Assembly (NCBI GenBank): GCA_964588705.1
Contig: CAZPQV010000098.1
Span: 1 to 6,402 of the forward strand
DNA from: CAZPQV01 sp964588705
Lineage (GTDB): Bacteria; Bacteroidota; Bacteroidia; Flavobacteriales; Weeksellaceae
DNA length: 6,402 bases
Direction: 5' to 3'
Part shown: piece by piece, positions 1 through 5,186 of the stretch
How the letters are laid out: each line of letters begins with the position of its first letter
Position numbering within the stretch: position 1 is the first letter of the stretch
Notes under the pieces: model-generated
The model's input: the letters and a program-made list of their open reading frames with translations, nothing else
Databases searched by the model: none
Told to the model about the DNA's origin: nothing
Program-made: the position numbers and the translations under genes

Positions 1-917
1 TGTCCGATGTTACAACCAATCGTTTTATCCTTCATTTTCTTGAAGTGCTCTCCAGTTACGATATTGAAGTTGCCGGTAGTCGTAATGATGATATCAGCGT
101 TTTCAACCACGGAATCCAGTTTTTTAACTTCATAGCCTTCCATTGCTGCCTGAAGCGCACAGATTGGATCAATCTCAGTAACCGTTACAATTGAACCTGC
201 ACCTCTGAAAGAAGCTGCAGTTCCTTTACCAACATCACCGAAACCACAAACCACAACTCTTTTTCCAGCAAGCATCACATCTGTAGCTCTTCTGATCGCA
301 TCTACAGCAGATTCTCTACATCCGTATTTGTTGTCGAATTTCGATTTTGTAACCGAGTCGTTTACGTTAATGGCAGGCATTACCAAAGTTCCGTTTTTCA
401 TTCTTTCGTAAAGTCTGTGAACTCCCGTCGTTGTTTCTTCAGAAAGCCCTTTGATGTCTTTTGTTAATTCAGGATATCTGTCGAAAACCATATTGGTAAG
501 GTCTCCACCGTCATCAAGAATCATATTAAGAGGTTTTCTGTCTTCACCAAAGAAAAGTGTTTGTTCAATACACCAATCGAATTCTTCCTCATTCATACCT
601 TTCCATGCATAAACAGGAATTCCAGCAGCAGCAATTGCAGCAGCAGCATGATCCTGAGTCGAGAAAATATTACAAGACGACCAAGTAACATCGGCGCCCA
701 ATGCAACAAGAGTTTCAATAAGAACCGCCGTTTGGATCGTCATGTGAAGACATCCTGCAATTCTGGCCCCTTTCAAAGGCTGTTGCGGACCGTATTCTTC
801 ACGAATTGCCATTAATCCTGGCATTTCTGCCTCAGCAAGCTCTATTTCTTTTCTTCCCCATTCTGCAAGGGAAATATCCTTCACTTTGTAAGGAATGTAT
901 TGTGTTTTAGTTTCCAT
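1..917 (-). CDS. ahcY: S-adenosylhomocysteine hydrolase (adenosylhomocysteinase), N-terminal ~305 codons, 3' end cut by window edge
   Basis: This cytosolic NAD-dependent enzyme splits S-adenosylhomocysteine into adenosine and homocysteine, clearing the by-product of SAM-dependent methylation. The minus-strand frame is open from an ATG at 917 to the window edge. Visible family landmarks include CLHMTIQTAVLIETL (residues 56-70, with His58), the stretch around SSCNIFSTQDHAAAA (80-94), the DDGGD segment (135-139), Glu161, VNDSVTKSKFDN (185-196, with Lys191 and Asp195), Cys200, and the Rossmann NAD loop GFGDVGKG (225-232). The family is usually about 430-470 residues, so roughly the last 130 or more, including the C-terminal NAD-contacting tail, lie outside. 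No frameshift or missing catalytic residue is seen. It is divergent from the Crp-like gene and shares a 183-bp control region with it. A link to the downstream sulfur genes through homocysteine is suggestive only. Confidence 0.97.
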   Translation of the reverse strand, partial: METKTQYIPYKVKDISLAEWGRKEIELAEAEMPGLMAIREEYGPQQPLKGARIAGCLHMTIQTAVLIETLVALGADVTWSSCNIFSTQDHAAAAIAAAGIPVYAWKGMNEEEFDWCIEQTLFFGEDRKPLNMILDDGGDLTNMVFDRYPELTKDIKGLSEETTTGVHRLYERMKNGTLVMPAINVNDSVTKSKFDNKYGCRESAVDAIRRATDVMLAGKRVVVCGFGDVGKGTAASFRGAGSIVTVTEIDPICALQAAMEGYEVKKLDSVVENADIIITTTGNFNIVTGEHFKKMKDKTIGCNIG

Positions 918-928
918 CTAACTATAAA

Positions 929-942
929 ATTTTTGCAAAAAT
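929..942. promoter_or_regulatory. 14-bp perfect palindrome overlapping the ahcY -7 element
   Basis: ATTTTTGCAAAAAT is a perfect 14-bp palindrome that covers most of the ahcY -7 element. It could be an operator, where a bound protein would occlude the promoter. AT-rich palindromes of this length can also arise by chance in such sequence, so the regulatory role is inference. Confidence 0.25.
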
Positions 943-943
943 A
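936..943 (-). promoter_or_regulatory. Probable -7 promoter element of ahcY (TATTTTTG)
   Basis: Read on the minus strand this is TATTTTTG, an exact match to the Bacteroidota -7 consensus TAnnTTTG, 18 bases before the ahcY ATG. A start about 5-7 bases downstream would give a leader of about 12 bases. No clear TTTG -33 element lies 17-23 bases upstream, so the promoter may need help or be weak. The same decamer, CGTATTTTTG, occurs in front of the divergent Crp-like gene. Confidence 0.5.
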
Positions 944-951
944 CGACAAAT

Positions 952-963
952 TCTGTTAACAGA
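952..963. promoter_or_regulatory. 12-bp perfect palindrome TCTGTTAACAGA in the ahcY/crp-like divergent region
   Basis: TCTGTTAACAGA is a perfect 12-bp dyad centred about 27-28 bases upstream of the expected ahcY transcription start, where the missing -33 element should lie. The position suits a repressor or a co-activating operator for ahcY. It does not match the TGTAA-N6-TAACA box found before the two downstream operons, so a different regulator would be expected. Confidence 0.3.
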
Positions 964-1088
964 TTTATTACGATTACATTCATTAAAATTATCAATTGAA
1001 TTAAATATTATAGTTAAAATGATGAATTAAATAAATATTTCCAATAAGGTTATTATCATATATCAATGGTTTTTCAGCACTTATTCCG

Positions 1089-1096
1089 TATTTTTG
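1089..1096 (+). promoter_or_regulatory. Probable -7 promoter element of the Crp-like gene (TATTTTTG)
   Basis: TATTTTTG matches TAnnTTTG exactly and ends only four bases before the ATG at 1101. The expected transcription start would fall at about 1101-1103, on or just after the A of the start codon. Either the mRNA is leaderless or translation begins at Met9 (ATG at 1125). No TTG-type -33 element and no TGTAA-N6-TAACA box are seen at the matching distance. Confidence 0.45.
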
Positions 1097-1100
1097 AAGC

Positions 1101-1730
1101 ATGGAAATAAAGGATAAAATCGGCATGCTTTTCGAGCCGGAACTATTAGAAGAAATTTTGGCTGTAGGAAAAATAAAAAAAGTAAATGAAGGCGATACCA
1201 TCATCAGTTTAGGTCAGCCTATTGTTTATATGCCCATTGTTCTCGAAGGAACCCTAAAAGTTTCTATGACCGATGATGCCGGAAAAGAACTCCTGATGTA
1301 TTATCTGAATGCAGCCGACGGTTGTGCTATGACTTTTACCTGCTGCATGCAGGAGCAAAAAAGTGAAATTATGGCGGTTGCTGATGAAGATTCCGAGCTG
1401 TGGCTGATTCCAGTAGAATATATGGATAAATGGATGCAGAAATACCCTTCGTGGAAATCCTTCGTAATGCTTACCATGCAGAACCGGTTCTACGAAATGC
1501 TTCGCGCGTTGGATATGGTAGCGTTCAACAGTCTCGACACCCGACTTTTAAATTACCTGAAGGAAAAGTCAAAAAATACAGGTAAAACCGTTATTAATAT
1601 CTCACACGAGCAAATCGCCAACGACCTCGCCAGTTCCAGAGTGGTGATTAGCAGGATGCTGAAAAAACTCGAAAACGAAGGCAGAGTACTGCTTTACAGA
1701 AATCAAATTAAACTGCTGAAGGATTTGTAA
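1101..1730 (+). CDS. Crp/Fnr-family transcriptional regulator, 209 aa, with a Cys75/Cys81-Cys82 cluster
   Basis: A cytosolic DNA-binding regulator of the Crp/Fnr superfamily. Residues ~18-110 form the cyclic-nucleotide-binding-like beta roll (EGDTI at 30-34, VLEGTLKV at 47-54), ~112-142 the dimerisation helix, and ~145-205 the winged HTH. The recognition helix SRVVISRMLKKLE (179-191) aligns with E. coli Crp SRETVGRILKMLE; by coincidence the numbering matches, giving Arg180, Val181 (Glu in Crp) and Arg185. The phosphate-binding cassette that holds cAMP in Crp is not conserved: GCAMTFTCCMQ (74-84) carries all three cysteines of the protein. There is no N-terminal Fnr-type [4Fe-4S] cysteine set. 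The ATG at 1101 gives a normal family length. It sits immediately upstream of the rhodanese operon, and a Crp-type box overlaps its stop codon. It is inferred to activate that operon and the tolC operon; the effector is unknown. Confidence 0.93.
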   Translation: MEIKDKIGMLFEPELLEEILAVGKIKKVNEGDTIISLGQPIVYMPIVLEGTLKVSMTDDAGKELLMYYLNAADGCAMTFTCCMQEQKSEIMAVADEDSELWLIPVEYMDKWMQKYPSWKSFVMLTMQNRFYEMLRALDMVAFNSLDTRLLNYLKEKSKNTGKTVINISHEQIANDLASSRVVISRMLKKLENEGRVLLYRNQIKLLKDL

Positions 1731-1741
1731 TCAAAGTAACA
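1726..1741 (+). promoter_or_regulatory. Crp-type operator upstream of the rhodanese operon (TGTAA-N6-TAACA)
   Basis: TGTAATCAAAGTAACA has the Crp dyad architecture (half-sites of 5 around a 6-bp centre) and shares TGTAA and AAGTAACA in register with the box before the tolC-type gene. It is centred at 1733.5 and overlaps the TAA stop of the Crp-like gene. The following TTTGC begins exactly 25 bases after the box, as at the second copy. The centre lies about 41.5-43 bases before the expected transcription start, a class II activator position. Confidence 0.6.
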
Positions 1742-1762
1742 CTTCTCTTCATTTTTGTTTAA

Positions 1763-1770
1763 GAACTTTG
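1763..1770 (+). promoter_or_regulatory. Probable -7 promoter element of the rhodanese operon (GAACTTTG)
   Basis: GAACTTTG differs from TAnnTTTG at one defined base, and no TTG-type -33 element lies at the right distance, as expected for an activator-dependent promoter. It ends 15 bases before the ATG at 1786. An in-frame TTG at 1768-1770 falls inside this element and so cannot be the start codon if the promoter is real. Confidence 0.5.
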
Positions 1771-1785
1771 CAAAAAGTTTTTGAT

Positions 1786-2151
1786 ATGAAGAGTGTTTGT
1801 CCTTCAAGTTTATTTACCGAAACCGAAAAAAATCTTCTGTTGGATGTACGCGAGAATTTCGAATTCGATACTTATCGTGCTATTTTCAGTCATCAGATTA
1901 ATATTCCTTTCAGCGAATTTGATGATGAAATTAATTCTTTAAGCAAAAATCAAAAAATAATTCTGGTTTGTAATAACGGACTTCGAAGTCGTACTGCTGC
2001 TCAGTTTCTGAAAGAAAGAGGTTTCCATAATGTTTCCTATATCAACGGTGGTTTGGTGAAATGGCAGCAAAACGATTTGGGAATTGCCGGAAATCCGCCG
2101 GATCTGATTTCGCATTCACTTTCTCTTACCAAAGAATGCAGCTCGCAGTAA
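1786..2151 (+). CDS. Single-domain rhodanese-like sulfurtransferase, 121 aa
   Basis: A small, probably cytosolic rhodanese: these proteins carry sulfane sulfur as a persulfide on an active-site cysteine and pass it to thiophilic acceptors. Landmarks from the ATG at 1786: LLLDVRENFEF (17-27, the DVR motif), the loop CNNGLRS (62-68) with catalytic Cys62 and Arg67 in a CxxGxRS pattern, then SRTAAQFLKERGF and the C-terminal YINGGLVKW (85-93), all typical. No signal peptide or membrane helix is seen. The frame stays open upstream to a TTG at 1768, but that codon lies inside the predicted -7 element, so ATG 1786 is preferred. The next gene starts 50 bp downstream on the same strand, so the two are probably cotranscribed. 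A desulfurase partner suggests it receives sulfur from that enzyme or handles its product; the acceptor is unknown. The C-terminal tail has an extra Cys118. Confidence 0.93.
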   Translation: MKSVCPSSLFTETEKNLLLDVRENFEFDTYRAIFSHQINIPFSEFDDEINSLSKNQKIILVCNNGLRSRTAAQFLKERGFHNVSYINGGLVKWQQNDLGIAGNPPDLISHSLSLTKECSSQ

Positions 2152-2165
2152 TGTTTTTTACATTA
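2149..2165. repeat. 17-bp inverted repeat at the rhodanese stop codon (TAATGT-T5-ACATTA)
   Basis: Perfect 6-bp arms TAATGT/ACATTA flank five T's; the left arm begins with the stop codon. As RNA it would be a weak A-U-rich hairpin. The inner arms AATGT/ACATT are the same as the outer arms of the box before the tolC-type gene, but the spacing is 5 instead of 10, so it is probably not the same operator. Confidence 0.3.
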
Positions 2166-2201
2166 AAAATTTTGCTTTGATAATCACTAAAACAAAAGAT
2201 T

Positions 2202-3545
2202 ATGTTTACCGAAGATTCCTATTTTGAAGAAATCAGAAACTCAGAATTTTCACGGCTCGATGATACGCAGCAGGTTTATCTGGACTTTACGGGAGGGAAT
2301 CTTTATCCCGAATCTTTAATCAAAAATCACAGCAAAGTCTTGCTGGAAAATGTTTTTGGTAATCCACATTCTACGAATCCGGCGTCTCAGCAATCTACCG
2401 TTTGGGTTGAGAATGTCCGCAAGAAAGTGATTGAGTTTTTTAATGCAGAAGACTATTACTGTGTGTTCACACAGAATGCCACTCACGCGCTGAAAATAGT
2501 AGGTGAAAGTTATCCATTTACCGAAAAATCATATTTCCTGATGCTGGCTGACAATCACAATTCCGTGAATGGAATCCGAGAGTTTGCGATGAGAAAAAGT
2601 GCTGGATTTTCGTATTTGCCTATTAATTTTTCTGATTTAAAAATCAATGAATTTGAACTGAAAGAAGTTCTTTCAGCGCATCAAAATTCCGACAGTAAAC
2701 TGTTTGCATATCCTGCTCAATCCAATGTTTCAGGGGTTAAACACAGTTTGGAATGGATAAAAGAAGCGCAGGAAAACGGATGGGATGTGTTGGTTGATGC
2801 CGCAGCTTTTGTTCCGACAAATACGTTGGATCTTAAACTTTATCAGCCCGATTTTGTGACGCTTTCATTCTATAAATTGTTCGGTTATCCAACAGGAGTT
2901 GGTGCTTTACTGATTAAGAAAAGTAAATTTCATAAACTTCAAAAACCCTGGTTTGCAGGAGGAACAGTGAAGATGGTTTCCGTGAAAAATCCTAAATATT
3001 TTTTGGTTGATAATCACGAAAGGTTTGAGGACGGTACCATTGATTATACCAATCTTCCGGCCATAAAAATGGGCTTATGTTTTTTGGAGGATGTAGGTCT
3101 CAGCCGTATTCAAAAGAGAATCTATGAACTTAGAAAATATGCTTATGAAGAGCTAAGTTCACTGAAGCACAGCAATGGAAAACCATTGGTAAATCTGTTC
3201 GGTCCCACCAACCATGAGAACGTCGGCGGAACACTAATTATGACTTTCTTCAATAAAAACGGTGAAAAATATCTGTTTGAAGAAATCGAAAGAAAGGCAA
3301 ATGCCAAGAATATTTCCATCCGTTCCGGTTGTTTTTGTAATCCCGGAATTGATGAAATTACCAACGAAATTTCCGAAGAAGAACTTGCCAATTACTACAA
3401 ACATACCGATGATGCCGACTTTCAATCGATGGTTAATTTCTTAGGAAAAATGCGTGGCGCCATCAGGGTTTCCTTCGGTATTGCAACTTTGAAAAAAGAT
3501 ATCGATTATTTCATTACATTTTTAAAAGATCTTATTGATCAATAA
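2202..3545 (+). CDS. PLP-dependent cysteine desulfurase resembling the N-terminal domain of molybdenum cofactor sulfurase, 447 aa, no MOSC domain
   Basis: A class V (NifS/SufS fold) aminotransferase-family enzyme predicted to remove sulfur from cysteine as an enzyme-bound persulfide, giving alanine. Segments match the desulfurase half of eukaryotic MOCOS/HMCS proteins rather than ordinary SufS or IscS: YLDFTGGNLYP (26-36), ENVFGNPHS (49-57), SNVSGVKHSLEWI (174-186), SFYKLFGYPTGVGALL (222-237), RFEDGTIDY (274-282), RSGCFCNPG (374-382) and GAIRVSFG near the end. By family, Lys225 would form the PLP Schiff base, His119 stack on the ring, Asp199 bind the ring nitrogen, and Cys377 (with Cys379 close by) carry the persulfide. 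The protein stops where MOCOS continues into its MOSC domain. It follows a rhodanese by 50 bp and is closed by an intrinsic terminator. A role in sulfur relay is likely; whether Moco or something else is the acceptor cannot be told. Confidence 0.9.
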   Translation: MFTEDSYFEEIRNSEFSRLDDTQQVYLDFTGGNLYPESLIKNHSKVLLENVFGNPHSTNPASQQSTVWVENVRKKVIEFFNAEDYYCVFTQNATHALKIVGESYPFTEKSYFLMLADNHNSVNGIREFAMRKSAGFSYLPINFSDLKINEFELKEVLSAHQNSDSKLFAYPAQSNVSGVKHSLEWIKEAQENGWDVLVDAAAFVPTNTLDLKLYQPDFVTLSFYKLFGYPTGVGALLIKKSKFHKLQKPWFAGGTVKMVSVKNPKYFLVDNHERFEDGTIDYTNLPAIKMGLCFLEDVGLSRIQKRIYELRKYAYEELSSLKHSNGKPLVNLFGPTNHENVGGTLIMTFFNKNGEKYLFEEIERKANAKNISIRSGCFCNPGIDEITNEISEEELANYYKHTDDADFQSMVNFLGKMRGAIRVSFGIATLKKDIDYFITFLKDLIDQ

Positions 3546-3578
3546 TTAAATATTTAATAGTTTTCATATTACTTTTTA

Positions 3579-3612
3579 GAACGGCAGGATTTATTCTGCC
3601 GTTCGCCTTTTT
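3579..3612 (+). terminator. Rho-independent terminator after the rhodanese/desulfurase operon
   Basis: A perfect 9-bp stem GAACGGCAG (3579-3587) / CTGCCGTTC (3596-3604) encloses an 8-base loop and is followed by GCC and a run of five T's (3608-3612). It starts 33 bp after the desulfurase stop codon and separates that operon from the efflux promoter, which begins about 20 bp further on. The efflux genes therefore need their own promoter. Confidence 0.88.
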
Positions 3613-3632
3613 CCTCTATTTTGCAGTAGAAA

Positions 3633-3648
3633 TGTAACTCAAGTAACA
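3633..3648 (+). promoter_or_regulatory. Crp-type operator upstream of the efflux operon (TGTAA-N6-TAACA)
   Basis: TGTAACTCAAGTAACA is a Crp-architecture dyad. It extends to a 20-bp near-palindrome at 3631-3650, with arms AATGTnACT and AGTnACATT. It matches the box at 1726-1741 at 13 of 16 positions, and TTTGC again begins exactly 25 bases after it. The centre at 3640.5 lies about 41.5-43 bases before the expected start of transcription. The local Crp-like protein is the obvious candidate to bind it. Confidence 0.65.
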
Positions 3649-3669
3649 TTCTGAGCTCTTTCTTCACGG

Positions 3670-3677
3670 TAATTTTG
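3670..3677 (+). promoter_or_regulatory. Probable -7 promoter element of the efflux operon (TAATTTTG)
   Basis: TAATTTTG matches the Bacteroidota TAnnTTTG consensus exactly and ends 19 bases before the ATG of the channel gene, leaving a short leader of about 12-15 bases. No TTG -33 element is seen 17-23 bases upstream; that side of the promoter is occupied by the Crp-type box. Confidence 0.6.
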
Positions 3678-3696
3678 CACCAAAATAAATCGGAAT

Positions 3697-5001
3697 ATGA
3701 AGAAAGTCTTTATTTTGGCGTTTGTTGCAATGGGATTAGTGTCGGTTTCGGCACAGGATACCATCCGCATTTCAAAATCCAATCTCGAACAGAAAATCAA
3801 TTCACAAAACCTTCAGGTAAAACTGGCAGAAGCGGAAGTCAATTCTGCAAAAGCAGATCTATTAATGAGCAGAGCTGCGTATCTCCCTAATGTTACGGCA
3901 TCGTACACCGGAATTACAACGAATAATCCTTTGATGGCGTTTGGTTCAAAACTCAATCAGGAACGAGTGGTAATGGAAGATTTTAATCCGGCCAAACTCA
4001 ATGATCCCGACAATATTTTCAATTTCGCTACCAAGCTGGAAGTTCAGCAACCGATTTTCAACAAAGATGCGGTCTATATGAAGAAAGCTGGCGAAGTGAA
4101 AGTGGATGTTCTGAATCTGAAGAAAGAAAGAACCGAAGATTACCTGAAGTTTGAACTGAACAAAGCGTATATGCAGTTGCAGATGGCGTATAAAGCTGTT
4201 GAAGTTTTGGAAGAAGCAAAATCTACGGTTCTTGCCAATAAAAAAGTCATCGACAATTATTATAAAAACGGAATGATTCAGAAATCCGATGTTCTGGATA
4301 TGAATGTTCGCGTTGCTGAAATCGAAAGCCAGATTCAGTTTGCGAAGTCGAATGTAAATAACGCATCAGATTATATTTATTTCCTTTTGGATGAAAATGC
4401 GGATGGAAAAGTATTTGAACCCACTGAAAAACTGACCTATCAGGAAAATATTCTTTTGGATCGTCCGAAACTGAATGTTGACCGTAAAGACCTTCAGGCG
4501 TATAGAAAATCTTTAGAAGCTTATGATCATTTGATCAAATTTTCGGAAGCGAAATTTTTACCGAGAGTGAATGCCTTCGGAAGTTTTGAACTGTATGACA
4601 ACAAACCTTATGAATTCAATGCCAATGGTTACTTGGTAGGAGTTCAGGTGGCGTGGAATGTTTTCGACGGAATGAAATCGAAATCAGAAATCGAAAAGCA
4701 AAAAGCCGAACTGCTGAAATCTCAAACTGAAATCAAGCAATACCAAAAGCAAAGCGAACTTGAACTGAACAAATCATACCGACAGGTTTTGGATGCCGAT
4801 AACAAGGTGAATCTTACCAAACAGGCGTGGGAACAAAGCGCGGAAGCATACAGAATCCGTAAGAACCGTTACGCACAGGGACTTGAGAAAGCCAGCGACA
4901 TCCTAAATGCCGAAACTTTAATGTCGAAAAAAGAACTGGAATATCAGCAAGCCATCTTCGAATACAACACCGCTTTGGAATATTTCAAATTTTTGAATTA
5001 A
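3697..5001 (+). CDS. TolC-family outer-membrane efflux channel, 434 aa
   Basis: A trimeric outer-membrane and periplasmic-tunnel protein that serves as the exit duct of tripartite pumps. Residues 1-19 are a clear Sec signal peptide (MKK, hydrophobic core, SVSA-QD), with cleavage predicted after Ala19. The mature part has the two-fold internal repeat of the family: long heptad-rich helices at about 23-65 and 125-215, then again at about 265-290 and 330-430, each pair interrupted by a beta-strand segment (one near NNPLMAFGSKLNQ at 72-84, one near LPRVNAFGSFELYDN). Length is normal for the family. The start is set by the signal peptide and by the -7 element 19 bp upstream. The adaptor gene follows after 185 bp of repeat-rich spacer on the same strand, so this is the first gene of an efflux operon. 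The cargo cannot be read from the sequence. Confidence 0.94.
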   Translation: MKKVFILAFVAMGLVSVSAQDTIRISKSNLEQKINSQNLQVKLAEAEVNSAKADLLMSRAAYLPNVTASYTGITTNNPLMAFGSKLNQERVVMEDFNPAKLNDPDNIFNFATKLEVQQPIFNKDAVYMKKAGEVKVDVLNLKKERTEDYLKFELNKAYMQLQMAYKAVEVLEEAKSTVLANKKVIDNYYKNGMIQKSDVLDMNVRVAEIESQIQFAKSNVNNASDYIYFLLDENADGKVFEPTEKLTYQENILLDRPKLNVDRKDLQAYRKSLEAYDHLIKFSEAKFLPRVNAFGSFELYDNKPYEFNANGYLVGVQVAWNVFDGMKSKSEIEKQKAELLKSQTEIKQYQKQSELELNKSYRQVLDADNKVNLTKQAWEQSAEAYRIRKNRYAQGLEKASDILNAETLMSKKELEYQQAIFEYNTALEYFKFLN

Positions 5002-5005
5002 AACT

Positions 5006-5034
5006 CCCGCAGATTAAGCAGATTCCCGCAGATT
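5006..5034 (+). repeat. GCAGATT tandem repeat, period 9-10 bp, in the tolC-adaptor spacer
   Basis: GCAGATT occurs at 5009-5015, 5018-5024 and 5028-5034, and the longer CCCGCAGATT occurs at 5006 and 5025. It begins five bases after the channel stop codon. It looks like one of the dispersed short-period intergenic repeats of flavobacteria; genome-wide copies would have to be confirmed by search. Confidence 0.6.
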
Positions 5035-5070
5035 TTTCTAACAAATCTTTTTGATTTTCACTAATGAATT

Positions 5071-5088
5071 CTTTGCAGACTTTGCAGA
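5071..5088 (+). repeat. Exact 9-bp tandem duplication CTTTGCAGA x2
   Basis: CTTTGCAGA is repeated exactly at 5071-5079 and 5080-5088. The TTTGC core returns at 5105 and in the pair at 5147-5164. The core resembles the end of a -7 promoter element, but no TA or -33 partner accompanies it here. Confidence 0.6.
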
Positions 5089-5103
5089 ACATCTTGGATG
5101 TTC
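5087..5103 (+). other. Perfect 7-bp hairpin GAACATC-TTG-GATGTTC in the tolC-adaptor spacer
   Basis: The arms GAACATC (5087-5093) and GATGTTC (5097-5103) pair perfectly around a 3-base loop. No T-run follows, so it is not an ordinary intrinsic terminator. In the operon mRNA it could act as a processing or stability element, or it may simply be the core of a dispersed repeat whose arms are the flanking TTTGC units. Confidence 0.45.
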
Positions 5104-5146
5104 CTTTGCGAACTTAAAAATATTTTCAAGCTAATTATAAAAAAAC

Positions 5147-5164
5147 CTTTGCACGCTTTGCGTT
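5147..5164 (+). repeat. Degenerate CTTTGC repeat pair, period 9 bp, just before the adaptor gene
   Basis: CTTTGCACG (5147-5155) is followed directly by CTTTGCGTT (5156-5164), the same 9-bp period and core as the exact pair at 5071-5088. It ends 22 bases before the adaptor ATG. AACCTTTG at 5144-5151 is one base from a -7 element, but no -33 element or activator box accompanies it, so an internal promoter is not claimed. Confidence 0.5.
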
Positions 5165-5186
5165 CAAAATCAGAAAAATTAACATT

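Noticed and set aside
178..188. Palindrome GTAACCGTTAC
   Set aside because: It lies inside ahcY and is explained by the codons of a Thr-Val-Thr stretch; it is not near a promoter.
683..691. AAGTAACAT, matching half of the operator
   Set aside because: It lies inside ahcY coding sequence, has no TGTAA partner at the proper spacing, and no promoter follows.
561..815. Plus-strand open frame of 84 codons
   Set aside because: It lies wholly opposite the well-conserved ahcY frame, has no family resemblance, and its Ser/Asn-rich composition is that of an antisense shadow.
963..978. Possible third Crp-type box upstream of ahcY (minus strand TGTAATCGTAATAAAT)
   Set aside because: The left half matches TGTAA but the right half is only 3 of 5, and its distance to the -7 element is 2 bp shorter than at the other two promoters, so it is not counted as a site.
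3143..3444. Open frames of 60-82 codons on both strands
   Set aside because: All overlap the C-terminal part of the desulfurase gene, including the codons of its catalytic Cys377 loop; they are out-of-frame shadows.
3675..3890. 71-codon plus-strand frame starting before the channel gene
   Set aside because: Its ATG overlaps the -7 element, and the frame runs out of phase through the channel signal peptide, which is clearly the real coding frame.
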